This document shows positions 15,114 to 23,710 of a stretch of DNA of 35,526 nt, piece by piece. Every line of letters begins with the position of its first letter. Position 1 is the stretch's first letter. Source of the stretch: Bacteroidales bacterium (GTDB lineage Bacteria > Bacteroidota > Bacteroidia > Bacteroidales > UBA932); the NCBI GenBank assembly GCA_024401715.1, contig JAKSKO010000020.1, forward strand, positions 1 to 35,526, read 5' to 3'. The notes under the pieces were generated by a model, which searched no databases, had not been told where the DNA came from, and saw only the letters and a program-made list of their open reading frames with translations. The position numbers and the translations under genes are program-made.

Positions 15114-16649
15114 ATGACTGAAATTATCAAGAAATCGGACAGGATTGCCATTATCAACGGCAACACACGCATCTCCTTTACGGAAATGCTGCAGCATATC
15201 TATCAGTTCTCAAAGGTATGCACTTGCAATAAGGGCGAGCGCATCCTTATCCTTAGCGAGAACCGCGAGGGCTGGATATACGCCTTTTACGGCATCTGGG
15301 CAAACCAGGCCATCGCAGTGCCTATTGATGCCGAAGGCACTTTGGAAGATATCAGCTATATAATGAAAGACAGCAAGCCCAGTGCAATCTGGGTTTCAAA
15401 GAAAAAGCAGAAAGGCGCGCTTGAAGCTTTGAAAATGGCCGGCATCGACATCCCGATGTATGTCATTGACGATTATGAATTTGCCGATGCAAGTGCCTGT
15501 CCTCTTGCAGAAATTCCAAATGACGAGAATGACACCTGTATCATCTGCTACACATCGGGAACCACCGGTTCGCCAAAGGGCGTGATGATAAGCTATGGCA
15601 ACATGTTCGCCAATACCGATGCTGTGTACAAGCACGTTCACATATATGACGAAAACAGGCGCACGCTTATCCTGCTGCCGCTCCACCATATATTGTCGCT
15701 TGGCGGAACATGCGTCATATCATTCATGTGCGGAGGTGGCGTTGCCCTGTGCCAGAGCCTGTCGGCTCCAAAGCTGATGCAGGCGCTGCAGAACGGCCAG
15801 GTTAGCATAGTTGTGGGCGTTCCGCGCCTCTGGCAGATGCTTTACCGCGGCATCAAGTCCAAGATTGACGCAAATGCAATCACCCGCACTCTTTTCAAGA
15901 TCTGCGAAAAGCTGCAGTGGAGAGGTCTTTCGCGCGTTGTATTCAAATCGGTACGCGACAAGATGGGCGGCAAGATTGTTTACCTTGTTAGCGCCGGCGC
16001 CGCACTTGACATAGAGACAGGCAAGGGCCTCAAGACTCTGGGCCTTGACGTACTGGAAGGCTATGGAATGACCGAGGCTGCTCCTATGATCACCTTCACC
16101 CGTCCTGACGACATCCGCCCGGGATGTTCCGGCATAGCAGTTCCAGGCTGTGAGGTTAAGATTATCGACGGCGAGATCTGTTACAAAGGCCCGAATGTGA
16201 TGCAAGGCTATTACGGCCGTCCGGAGGAGACTGCCGCCATCTTTGACAGCGAGGGCTTCCTGCATTCAGGAGACCTTGGAGTAATTGACAGCGAGGGGCA
16301 TCTAACCGTTACGGGACGCAAGAAAGAGATCATCGTGCTTTCAAACGGAAAGAATGTGAACCCTAACGAGTTGGAAGAGAAACTGGAGAAATATTCCGAC
16401 TATGTGAAAGAGGTTGGTGTAAGCTTTGCCGACGACAAACTCGTAGCTATCATCGTTCCCGAGGAGAAATTCGCCGAAGGAAAATCGGAAGCTGAGATTC
16501 TGGAGGCGCTGAGACATAATGTGATGAATCCTTTCAACGAGTCCGTTGCCCCATACAAGAAAGTGTCCCGCATAGTGTTGAGCAGCACACCGCTGCCTCG
16601 CACCAGACTGGAGAAGCTCCAGCGTTACAAACTCCAACAGATGCTGTAA
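15114..16649 (+). CDS. AMP-binding acyl-CoA/acyl-ACP synthetase-like protein
   Basis: An ANL-superfamily enzyme of 511 residues that adenylates a carboxylic acid, most likely a fatty acid, for transfer to CoA or a carrier. Core motifs are in order: P-loop YTSGTTGSPKG (146-156), YGMTEA (317-322), SGDLG (385-389), GRKKE (401-405) and a C-terminal LPRTRLEKLQR with the expected Lys near 501. The usual Gly before that Lys is Glu. The start MTEIIKK was preferred to an in-frame ATG 23 codons upstream because the longer form would cover the promoter. It is first of three closely spaced genes (1 nt to the glycosyltransferase). The substrate cannot be deduced. Confidence 0.88.
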   Translation: MTEIIKKSDRIAIINGNTRISFTEMLQHIYQFSKVCTCNKGERILILSENREGWIYAFYGIWANQAIAVPIDAEGTLEDISYIMKDSKPSAIWVSKKKQKGALEALKMAGIDIPMYVIDDYEFADASACPLAEIPNDENDTCIICYTSGTTGSPKGVMISYGNMFANTDAVYKHVHIYDENRRTLILLPLHHILSLGGTCVISFMCGGGVALCQSLSAPKLMQALQNGQVSIVVGVPRLWQMLYRGIKSKIDANAITRTLFKICEKLQWRGLSRVVFKSVRDKMGGKIVYLVSAGAALDIETGKGLKTLGLDVLEGYGMTEAAPMITFTRPDDIRPGCSGIAVPGCEVKIIDGEICYKGPNVMQGYYGRPEETAAIFDSEGFLHSGDLGVIDSEGHLTVTGRKKEIIVLSNGKNVNPNELEEKLEKYSDYVKEVGVSFADDKLVAIIVPEEKFAEGKSEAEILEALRHNVMNPFNESVAPYKKVSRIVLSSTPLPRTRLEKLQRYKLQQML

Positions 16650-16650
16650 T

Positions 16651-17367
16651 ATGAAGAAGGAAGCATTCACAATCTACGCCCCTGTCTATAACGAGATAGA
16701 CGGTCTTCCAAAACTGGAGAAGGCACTGGATGATTACGCAAGAAGCATAGAGAATGAGAGGGACGTGCATGTTCTTTTTGTGAACGACGGTTCCACCGAT
16801 GGTTCGGAAGAGGCCCTGAATGAAATGTGTACGCGCCACAGCAATTGGACAGTGCTGCATTTCGACAGGAACTATGGCAATTCATCGGCATTCAAGGCTG
16901 CCATCGATTACTGCAAGACTCCTCTGCTGGGCCATATTGATGCCGATCTGCAGACAGACCCGGAGGACTTCAACCTTATGCTGCCGCACATGGACGAGTT
17001 CGCCCTGGTGTGCGGAGACCGCGTAAAACGCAATGACAACTGGCTCAGAAGGGCAAGCACAAACATATCCAACAAATGGAGGCACATGTTCACCGGAGAC
17101 AATTTCCACGACGTGACCAGCCCTCTCAAGATAATGAGGACAGAATACGCCAGGCAGATGCCGTTCTTCAACGGCTCCCACCGCTTCATCCCTGTGGCCT
17201 TCCAGATAATGGGCCTTCCTGTGAAGGTTGTGCCGGTGAGGCACTATCCGCGCACTACGGGAGAGGCAAAGTACGGTTTTTTCAACAGGGTGCTGAGCGG
17301 GGTTGCCGCAGACAGCCCTGCCTACGGCTGGATGAAAAGACGTTACCTGAAATACAGATTCAAATAG
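16651..17367 (+). CDS. family 2 glycosyltransferase, polyprenyl-phosphate sugar synthase-like
   Basis: A GT-A fold transferase of 238 residues resembling dolichol-phosphate mannose synthase. It has the nucleotide-binding VNDGSTDGS (44-52), the metal-binding DAD (97-99) and the acceptor region SHRFIPVAF. The C-terminal membrane helices of ArnC/GtrB-like members are absent, so it is expected at the cytosolic face of the membrane. Stand-alone LAB_N proteins are known beside such transferases, and one is encoded 2 kb away in the divergent operon. It lies 1 nt after the acyl-activating enzyme and directly abuts the Omp85-type gene. Sugar and lipid acceptor are unknown. Confidence 0.88.
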   Translation: MKKEAFTIYAPVYNEIDGLPKLEKALDDYARSIENERDVHVLFVNDGSTDGSEEALNEMCTRHSNWTVLHFDRNYGNSSAFKAAIDYCKTPLLGHIDADLQTDPEDFNLMLPHMDEFALVCGDRVKRNDNWLRRASTNISNKWRHMFTGDNFHDVTSPLKIMRTEYARQMPFFNGSHRFIPVAFQIMGLPVKVVPVRHYPRTTGEAKYGFFNRVLSGVAADSPAYGWMKRRYLKYRFK

Positions 17368-18714
17368 ATGCTACGCACAGCTTTCAGATTCCTTGCCGCC
17401 GTCCTCCCTGCCTTGTGGTTAACGGCTGCGCCCCTATACGCCAAAAATCCCAAAACAGCCAGAGACAGTGCTACCGTCAAGACCGGATGGACATGGAGTG
17501 CTTTTCCCATGCTGGCATATTCTTCCACCATGGGCGTACAGCTTGGGGCCCAGGGGCATGTATATTTTCATGGTGACGGCAGCCATTATCCACAACCGAT
17601 TCATGACATAGGCGCAAAGATATCGTGGTACTCGCACGGCAACCTGTACGCCAATCTTTCCTACGATTCCAAATTCCTTATCCCGGGAGTCAGGCTTAGC
17701 GTGGCGGCAACCTACACCAACGAGCCGATGTTCCATTTTTACGGATACAACGGTGCCGCGCAGCTTTTTGACAAAAGCCAAGGTGCCGCACTGTTCGGAA
17801 TGAGCCGCAATTCAGCCAAGTTCACTTCCGGTTTCCAGGGGAAAATATGGAAAGACCTCAGCTGGGCCGCAGGCTTTACCTACTGGTGGATGCAGACATC
17901 ATCCCTGAAAGGACGCTTTGCGGAAAAATTCTGCCATGACGGCGACAACACCTTCTACACACGTTACGTGGAACAGGGGCTCATCCGTCCGCAGGAGGCC
18001 AAGGGAGGCAATCACATGGAATTGAGGGCCGGCTTTGTTTATGACAGCAGAGACAAGGAGGCCGCCCCGGAAAAAGGAATCTGGGCCGAACTTTACGCCT
18101 TTGGTGCTCCGGACATGTTCAAGACCGGATTCAACTACCTCAAGCTGGCCTTTCACTTCCGCCACTTTGTGAGCCTGCCGTGGAAGTGGAAAGGAGGCGG
18201 AATGGTGTTCGCGTACCATCTGGGATACCAGGGCACCGTTGCCGGGGAAACGCCTTTCTACATGCAGCAGAACATCTGTAACCTGGTGCAGCGCCAGGTG
18301 ATGTCCGAGGGCCTTGGCAGCACCAGCACCGTAAGGGCCATCGGCCAGAACAGGATAGTGGGTGACGGCGTTGCATGGCTGAATGCCGAATTCAGGGTGA
18401 AGCTGTGGTCATTCAAACTTTGGCGACAGTTCTTCTATATAGGCGTATGCCCGTTCTACGACATGGGTATGGTTGTGCAGCCGTATCGCGCCGATAAGCA
18501 TTACGCATTTGTAAAAACTTATGAGCCTCAGTTGACAAGGGCCGATTACAACAAGCTGGTATATACTCCGGTCCACAACGTGGGAGGAGGAATCTCCATA
18601 GGCTGGAACGAAAATTTTGTGGGACTGCTTCAGATAGGAAAGACCCTCAACCAGACCAATCGCGGCATGGAAGAAGGTCTCTGGATTGATCTTGGAGTTG
18701 GCTACGCCTTCTAG
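17368..18714 (+). CDS. Omp85/BamA-like outer-membrane beta-barrel without POTRA domains
   Basis: A 448-residue outer-membrane barrel. Residues 1-25 form a signal peptide ending in PLYA. The protein then alternates amphipathic strands to a terminal aromatic residue (VGYAF). Hallmarks of the bacterial surface antigen domain are DSRDKEAAPEKGIW and LGSTSTVRAIGQNRIVGDG followed by NAEFR. There is too little sequence before the barrel for POTRA repeats, so it is a reduced member of the superfamily. The ATG follows the glycosyltransferase stop with no gap, so it may export or insert something made by that operon; this is inference. It converges on the AsmA-family gene with 3 nt between TAG stops. 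Confidence 0.82.
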   Translation: MLRTAFRFLAAVLPALWLTAAPLYAKNPKTARDSATVKTGWTWSAFPMLAYSSTMGVQLGAQGHVYFHGDGSHYPQPIHDIGAKISWYSHGNLYANLSYDSKFLIPGVRLSVAATYTNEPMFHFYGYNGAAQLFDKSQGAALFGMSRNSAKFTSGFQGKIWKDLSWAAGFTYWWMQTSSLKGRFAEKFCHDGDNTFYTRYVEQGLIRPQEAKGGNHMELRAGFVYDSRDKEAAPEKGIWAELYAFGAPDMFKTGFNYLKLAFHFRHFVSLPWKWKGGGMVFAYHLGYQGTVAGETPFYMQQNICNLVQRQVMSEGLGSTSTVRAIGQNRIVGDGVAWLNAEFRVKLWSFKLWRQFFYIGVCPFYDMGMVVQPYRADKHYAFVKTYEPQLTRADYNKLVYTPVHNVGGGISIGWNENFVGLLQIGKTLNQTNRGMEEGLWIDLGVGYAF

Positions 18715-18717
18715 CGC

Positions 18718-21651
18718 CTACATATTCAGTTTCTCAACAACTGCTTTCTCGGCATCGGACATCTCTTCCAGTTCCGCTTCCGCCACGCTGGAATTATAGG
18801 AGTTCCTGGATCTGGCTTCACGCATATAGCGCAGTTCGTTGTGATTATTCATGGCATTGGATGGCCCTATATCAAAAACCGAGTGTATGTTCTTCACCAG
18901 GACAGCCCTGGTCTTCTCTATTTCATCGGCATAAGAAGGAACATTCAGGTTGCGATACTTGCTCTTACCCATCTTGAACTTCACCTTATGGAAGTTGTCA
19001 CCAAATATGTTGGCCCCCAAACGCAGGCCGAACGGGCACTTCACCAGGGAAATATGATAGTTGAAATCTCCACTCAGGCTCTGCGTACCGGCGGCAACCA
19101 GTTCCCAGTTCTCCAGCTTCAACGCAAACGGGAACAGTTCCAGGCGGTTATTTTTCACGATGGCCTCTATATCCAGATGACTGATTGTGGCATGTGACGC
19201 ATTCCTGGTCCACAGCAGGGCGGCTATCGTGCTCACCGTCCTGTTGTTGGAGAAGTATATGCTGTCTCCCACAACACGCAGAACTGCATTCATGGTGGAA
19301 TCCTTTATGGAACTTGTCTTGTCCAGCTGGGTTGTTGCAGACATATTCACATTAAGCCTTCCCTCAAGAGATTTCACTATAGGGGCAAGGGTGTCAAGTT
19401 TCGGAACGATGCTAAGGGCCTCCCCTATCTGCAGGTTTTCCAGTTCCATGTCAAATCCCACATCGGCCTTCCCCTTTTCCCTTGTGGAATAGAACGCCTC
19501 CATACCTATGTTTCCGGTATTTGTCCTTATCCTGGTATTGGCCAGCTGCAGCACACGGTCCTTTACTTTCAGATCGGCACTTATGTCCCTGATCTTCAGG
19601 TTCAGGAATGATGCGCCCTTTGTTCTTACGGAGATATTGGCATCAACCATGTCCGGAAGCACTATGAGGTGGTTAAGGCTGTCCACTTTCTCCACCTTTC
19701 CAAGCAGAATCTGCTCCAGTTTGCCGTCGTCTGCACTCCGGGTCTCTTTCGGAGCCTTTCCGTTCATAAGATGTCCGGCCTCCAACGCCTTATACACCTG
19801 ATCTATCGCCAGCGTATCGGAATCCACGGCAAGATTAAGCTTCACGCTCTCTTTGTTCAGAAGCGCCCCTTTAAGGTTGGAAAGCGCTCCCTCAACGGCA
19901 AGACGGGAATCCCCCACCCCAAGCCGGAGCTTATCAAGGGCAAGGGCATCGTTGGAAACGGATAGTTCAAGGCCATCTATGCGGGCTGCCAGAGGGAATG
20001 CCAAAGCTGTTCCCCATACTTTATCCACGGAAACACCGGCATTGAAATCCCATTTCTTATATTTCCTGAGGAAGGCATTCGGGTCATCATCCTTGTGCTT
20101 GCCATTGCTCATGAAATATGGAAGTTTCGGTTCTTTGGGGTGATTCACCAGAAAACGCCACATTGAATCCGGTGCCGATGCTGGGTTCACTGCATGCAGG
20201 GAATCCATAATGGTGGAGAACCTCCGCTTCTTGAACAAAGCAGACCATTTCGCACCCAAGTCTATCTTTATGCCGTTCACATCGGCACGATTGGCACCGT
20301 TCTGGGCTCTTACATGTTTTATATCAAAGCCGGCGTTCAACAAAGGCATGCGCCGGTTCTCCTTTGACGGGCCCAGAGCGAATTTACCTTCGATGCCGTT
20401 CAATTTCACATCCATGCTGTCCATCACAACTGCATCAACATCGCCTATATGAAGCCCGGCACGGAGAGGCTGGAAACGCAGGGTGTCGTCTGCACTCATC
20501 TTGTCTGTAGACTTCATCAGTTCCAGCCTGATATCTTTCACAAGGGCTTTGGCCGTACCGGCATATGCGGCATCAACATTCTTCAGTTCCAGCCTTGCTC
20601 CCATGCTCATGTCCCTGCCTTTGGAATCCTCTTTGAAACGCTCGTCCATCAGGGCAAGTTTCAGGGAAAGTTCATCCACCTTCGCCAGAAGATGGTCATA
20701 GATGGAATTGAACACCACATCCTTCACCGTAACATATCCCTTAAGGTCCGAATCTATGATATTGGCACCTGAAAGATTGCAGGAACCGTTCACATCCATA
20801 TCCAGATTACCGCCTATGAAAATGCCAGTCATCCCGGCAAGTACGTTCCCAAGACTGTCCAGACGTATTTTTGCCTTGCAGTCCACATCGGCCTTGGGCT
20901 CTGCACCGGCAAGGTCCCTGAAATCTCCGGTAAGGCCCAGATCAAGTCCGGAGCCGTCCAGTTTCAAGCGGGACACCGATGCATCCATGCGGCCGTTCTT
21001 TGTCCCGCTCACCCTGGTTTCAAGCTCCAGGTGCGGAACAATGTCCACTCCCTGATAGCTGAGATAGCATCGTGGTATATTCAAAAGTGCGGAAAATTCC
21101 GGTATCGTCCCGCGCTTCGGAGAATATTCTCCCTTCACTTCAACGGAAGCGTCAACCACCATATCGGTCTTGACCTTGGCGGCGGCTTCGGAAAATCTAG
21201 ACAGATAATTATCCAGAAAATACTGCACGTCAATTGGTGAAATGTCCATTTTGCCGTCCAGAAAAAGCTTGCCGTCCAGAGACATCTTCATATCCGTATT
21301 GAAGGATATGGTTGCCAGTTTCACGCTTACATCCTGCAGTTCCATATCCATACCGCCGAATACACGACTCCCCGCAAGGGCCTTTCCCGTAACGGAAACC
21401 GGAAGAAGCAAACGTCCGAACTCTTTTGTGGCCACCAGGGTATTCGCACTGATATCCAGATCCATATCGCCCTTTTTTCCATTCACCCGGAAATGGTCCA
21501 GCGTGAAGAAAAGGGAATCTTTCTGCGTATGGCCCTCCAGTGTGAGGGAATCAATGCACGTGTAGAAATCGCATTTCTGCAGGGAAGATGTAACCAACTC
21601 TCCGTCAAACACATACCCTTGCATGCGCAGGACGGCGTAGTTGTCATTCAC
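18718..21651 (-). CDS. AsmA-family protein, C-terminal part of interrupted gene
   Basis: The larger piece of an AsmA-like gene, 977 residues when read from a GTG at 21651. It consists of repeated beta-rich segments typical of these lipid-transport-associated envelope proteins, ending in an AsmA C-terminal-like region (about 770-925: LEGRLNVNMS through FGLRLGANIFGDNF). It has no signal sequence or membrane anchor of its own. It is in the same frame as the N-terminal piece at 21661-22230, separated only by one TAA and three sense codons, so it is best read as the remainder of one gene of about 1,170 codons. Independent translation from the GTG would give an unexported protein. Confidence 0.85.
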   Translation of the reverse strand: MNDNYAVLRMQGYVFDGELVTSSLQKCDFYTCIDSLTLEGHTQKDSLFFTLDHFRVNGKKGDMDLDISANTLVATKEFGRLLLPVSVTGKALAGSRVFGGMDMELQDVSVKLATISFNTDMKMSLDGKLFLDGKMDISPIDVQYFLDNYLSRFSEAAAKVKTDMVVDASVEVKGEYSPKRGTIPEFSALLNIPRCYLSYQGVDIVPHLELETRVSGTKNGRMDASVSRLKLDGSGLDLGLTGDFRDLAGAEPKADVDCKAKIRLDSLGNVLAGMTGIFIGGNLDMDVNGSCNLSGANIIDSDLKGYVTVKDVVFNSIYDHLLAKVDELSLKLALMDERFKEDSKGRDMSMGARLELKNVDAAYAGTAKALVKDIRLELMKSTDKMSADDTLRFQPLRAGLHIGDVDAVVMDSMDVKLNGIEGKFALGPSKENRRMPLLNAGFDIKHVRAQNGANRADVNGIKIDLGAKWSALFKKRRFSTIMDSLHAVNPASAPDSMWRFLVNHPKEPKLPYFMSNGKHKDDDPNAFLRKYKKWDFNAGVSVDKVWGTALAFPLAARIDGLELSVSNDALALDKLRLGVGDSRLAVEGALSNLKGALLNKESVKLNLAVDSDTLAIDQVYKALEAGHLMNGKAPKETRSADDGKLEQILLGKVEKVDSLNHLIVLPDMVDANISVRTKGASFLNLKIRDISADLKVKDRVLQLANTRIRTNTGNIGMEAFYSTREKGKADVGFDMELENLQIGEALSIVPKLDTLAPIVKSLEGRLNVNMSATTQLDKTSSIKDSTMNAVLRVVGDSIYFSNNRTVSTIAALLWTRNASHATISHLDIEAIVKNNRLELFPFALKLENWELVAAGTQSLSGDFNYHISLVKCPFGLRLGANIFGDNFHKVKFKMGKSKYRNLNVPSYADEIEKTRAVLVKNIHSVFDIGPSNAMNNHNELRYMREARSRNSYNSSVAEAELEEMSDAEKAVVEKLNM

Positions 21652-21663
21652 CTCATCCGTTTA
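21649..21663 (-). other. in-frame TAA interrupting the AsmA-family gene
   Basis: On the minus strand the codons run GCA TAA ACG GAT GAG GTG AAT GAC without a frame change. The TAA (21663-21661) ends the N-terminal piece and the reading frame continues open for a further 977 codons. TAA is one substitution from Gln, Lys, Glu, Tyr, Ser or Leu codons, so a single point change or base-call error explains it. TAA and TAG end other genes here, so there is no sign of code reassignment. Confidence 0.9.
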
Positions 21664-22230
21664 TGCACTGTAGGGATTTCCGCTAAGAGACATATCCCCT
21701 CTGGAGATGTGAGGCAGCATGATACTTCCCCTGCCCCAGTGCTTCAAGGCCTTCTCGTCTTTTTTTCTCGCCTCCTTCTCTCCCATATCCAATTTCAGCA
21801 GATCCCAATTGCGTCTGCCGTCAGGGAAGATATGGATATTGGCAGTGGGATGATCCAGCTGGATATCGGAAAGTTTCAGCATTCCCCTGAGGAGGGACAC
21901 GGTATTCATTGCGGCACTGAACCTGTAGAAGCATGCCAGGGTATCTATCCTGTTTCCAACGCCCTCCTGGAAACGGCTGGCGGGATAAGTGAGGATGAGG
22001 CTGTCTATGTCCACCGTAAGTTTCGGGAAATGACGGAATACGGAAATGGAAGCCCTGCTTAGGGAAAATGTACCGTCGAAATATTCCGGCACATATTTTT
22101 TCACCACCCTCTCGCTCACCTGCGGAGACAGCAGTATCTCCGATGTCACACTGATGAGCACAAGCAGTCCCAGGAAAAAGCCCAGGACCGATACGGGAAT
22201 CCATATCAGAAGTTTCTTCAGTCTGGTCAT
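21661..22230 (-). CDS. AsmA-family protein, N-terminal part of interrupted gene
   Basis: Encodes 189 residues: a basic start (MTRLKKLL), one membrane anchor (about 8-30) and the AsmA N-terminal pattern with YFDGTFSLSRASISVFRHFPKLTVDIDSL. That segment, including VFRHFPKL, is typical of Bacteroidota AsmA-family proteins, which are anchored in the inner membrane and span or face the periplasm. It ends at an in-frame TAA after GNPYSA; the remainder of the gene continues in the same frame. It follows fabD by 3 nt and is probably cotranscribed with it. Confidence 0.87.
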   Translation of the reverse strand: MTRLKKLLIWIPVSVLGFFLGLLVLISVTSEILLSPQVSERVVKKYVPEYFDGTFSLSRASISVFRHFPKLTVDIDSLILTYPASRFQEGVGNRIDTLACFYRFSAAMNTVSLLRGMLKLSDIQLDHPTANIHIFPDGRRNWDLLKLDMGEKEARKKDEKALKHWGRGSIMLPHISRGDMSLSGNPYSA

Positions 22231-22233
22231 CCC

Positions 22234-23091
22234 CTATCGTATTTTTGCGATAAGCCCCGTAAGCACCTGCCCCGGGCCGCATTCAACAAATTCTGTGGCG
22301 CCATCCGCAATCATGTTGCGAACGGAATCCGTCCACCGTACGGAGGAAGTAAGCTGCAGCAGCAGATTTTCCTTTATCTCACGCGGATCCGTATGCGGCC
22401 TGGCATCCGTATTCTGGTATACAGGACAAACCGGGACATGGAATTCCGCATTATTGATGGCTACGGCCAACTCTTCCCTTGCTGGTTCCATCAAAGGAGA
22501 ATGGAAGGCTCCGTTTACGGCAAGAACCAATGCACGTCTTGCGCCGGCCTCCTTCATCTTCACGCATGCAGCCTCAACGGCCGATTTTTCACCGGAGATT
22601 ACCACCTGGCCCGGACAGTTGAAGTTGGCGGCAACAACGATGCCGTCACACTGGCTGCACACATCACGCACAATCTCGTCCTTAAGGCCCACAACAGCTG
22701 CCATGGTGCCGGGAACACTGTCACAACATTTCTGCATGGCCTTCGCCCTTGCGCACACAAGCTTCAGACCATCCTCGAAAGAGAGCGCCCCACATGCCAC
22801 CAGGGCCGAAAATTCTCCCAGAGAATGACCTGCAACCATATCCGGTTTGAAATCTTCTCCCAGGCTGAGGGCACTGATTACGGAATGCAGGAAAACCGCC
22901 GGCTGTGTGTATTCGGTTTTTTTCAAATCCTCATCGCTGCCTTCGAACATCACCTTGGTGATACTGAAGCCCAATATGCTGTCCGCCTTCCGGAACAGGC
23001 CTGCAGCCAGTTCGCTGGTTTCATATAAATCTTTGCCCATACCGGCAAATTGGGCACCCTGACCGGGGAAAACGTATGATTTCATCTGCAA
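22234..23091 (-). CDS. fabD: malonyl-CoA:ACP transacylase
   Basis: Transfers malonyl groups from CoA to acyl carrier protein, supplying fatty-acid elongation in the cytosol. The 285 residues show FPGQGAQ (8-14), the nucleophile elbow GHSLGEFS with Ser90, NCPGQVVISG (158-167) and the catalytic His197 in AFHSPLM. A start at the third codon (MKSYVFPG) is also possible. The only promoter-like sequence is TAATTTCG at 23113-23106 on the minus strand, one base off the -7 consensus. The AsmA-family gene starts 3 nt after its stop, joining fatty-acid synthesis with an envelope lipid-homeostasis protein. Confidence 0.96.
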   Translation of the reverse strand: MQMKSYVFPGQGAQFAGMGKDLYETSELAAGLFRKADSILGFSITKVMFEGSDEDLKKTEYTQPAVFLHSVISALSLGEDFKPDMVAGHSLGEFSALVACGALSFEDGLKLVCARAKAMQKCCDSVPGTMAAVVGLKDEIVRDVCSQCDGIVVAANFNCPGQVVISGEKSAVEAACVKMKEAGARRALVLAVNGAFHSPLMEPAREELAVAINNAEFHVPVCPVYQNTDARPHTDPREIKENLLLQLTSSVRWTDSVRNMIADGATEFVECGPGQVLTGLIAKIR

Positions 23092-23125
23092 TAGGATTTA
23101 GAGTACGAAATTACCATTTTTTTTC

Positions 23126-23133
23126 TAATTTTG
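23126..23133 (+). promoter_or_regulatory. -7 box of mntP
   Basis: TAATTTTG matches TAnnTTTG and ends 9 nt before the mntP ATG at 23143, implying a leader of only a few nucleotides. A TTTG -33 box is not seen at the right distance. There is no room for a yybP-ykoY manganese riboswitch. Confidence 0.45.
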
Positions 23134-23142
23134 CACCATAAT

Positions 23143-23709
23143 ATGGGTACATTGGAAATCATATTTCTGGGGATAGGCCTGGCCATGGACTGCTTTGCGG
23201 TAAGCCTCAGCAAGGGCATTGCCGCCGGCAGGATGTACTGGAGCAAAGTTCTGCTTATGGCGCTGCTGTTCGGTCTGTTCCAGGCAGGAATGCCTCTGAT
23301 AGGCTATTATGCCGGAGTGCATTTCGCGGCTTTCATCTCAAGGATTGCCGGCTGGATTGCCCTTGCCCTTCTTGGTTATATAGGAGGCAAAATGATTTGG
23401 GAGCATTTCCACGAAGATGAAGACCAGGACAGCCAAAGCAGCGCGGACTATGGCATAATCACCCTGCTTATGCTGTCTGTGGCAACCAGCATAGACGCCC
23501 TCGCCACCGGCCTTCTTTTCATAGGTCAGCAGGATATACTGTGGTTTGCAGTTCTGGTCATAGGCATATGCAGTTTCATTTTCTCCTTCTCGGCCAGCAT
23601 GATTGGCGTATACGCAGGCAAGAAGTTCAACTTTCCGGCCGAACTTCTTGGTGGAGTGATACTTGTATGCATAGGACTGAAGATATGGATTGAATCCATG
23701 CTTTCATAG
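23143..23709 (+). CDS. mntP: manganese efflux pump MntP
   Basis: A 188-residue inner-membrane protein with six predicted helices in two homologous halves. Each half carries a conserved acidic motif: MDCFAVS (Asp16) and TSIDALA (Asp118), positions implicated in Mn2+ export. An acidic, His-containing loop (WEHFHEDEDQD, about 86-96) lies between the halves. The start at 23143 gives MGTLEIIFLGIGLAMD, the family N-terminus; an upstream in-frame TTG falls inside the -7 box. It stands alone, divergent from fabD and converging on the FimB-like gene with one base between facing TAG stops. Confidence 0.94.
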   Translation: MGTLEIIFLGIGLAMDCFAVSLSKGIAAGRMYWSKVLLMALLFGLFQAGMPLIGYYAGVHFAAFISRIAGWIALALLGYIGGKMIWEHFHEDEDQDSQSSADYGIITLLMLSVATSIDALATGLLFIGQQDILWFAVLVIGICSFIFSFSASMIGVYAGKKFNFPAELLGGVILVCIGLKIWIESMLS

Positions 23710-23710
23710 T

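Noticed and set aside
21649-21663. Stop-codon reassignment or selenocysteine as the reason for the AsmA break
   Set aside because: The codon is TAA, not TGA, and TAA ends other genes in the window in a normal way; a point mutation or base-call error is simpler.
23092-23142. yybP-ykoY manganese riboswitch upstream of mntP
   Set aside because: The gap between fabD and mntP is only 51 bp and holds a -7 box close to the start codon, far too short for the riboswitch.
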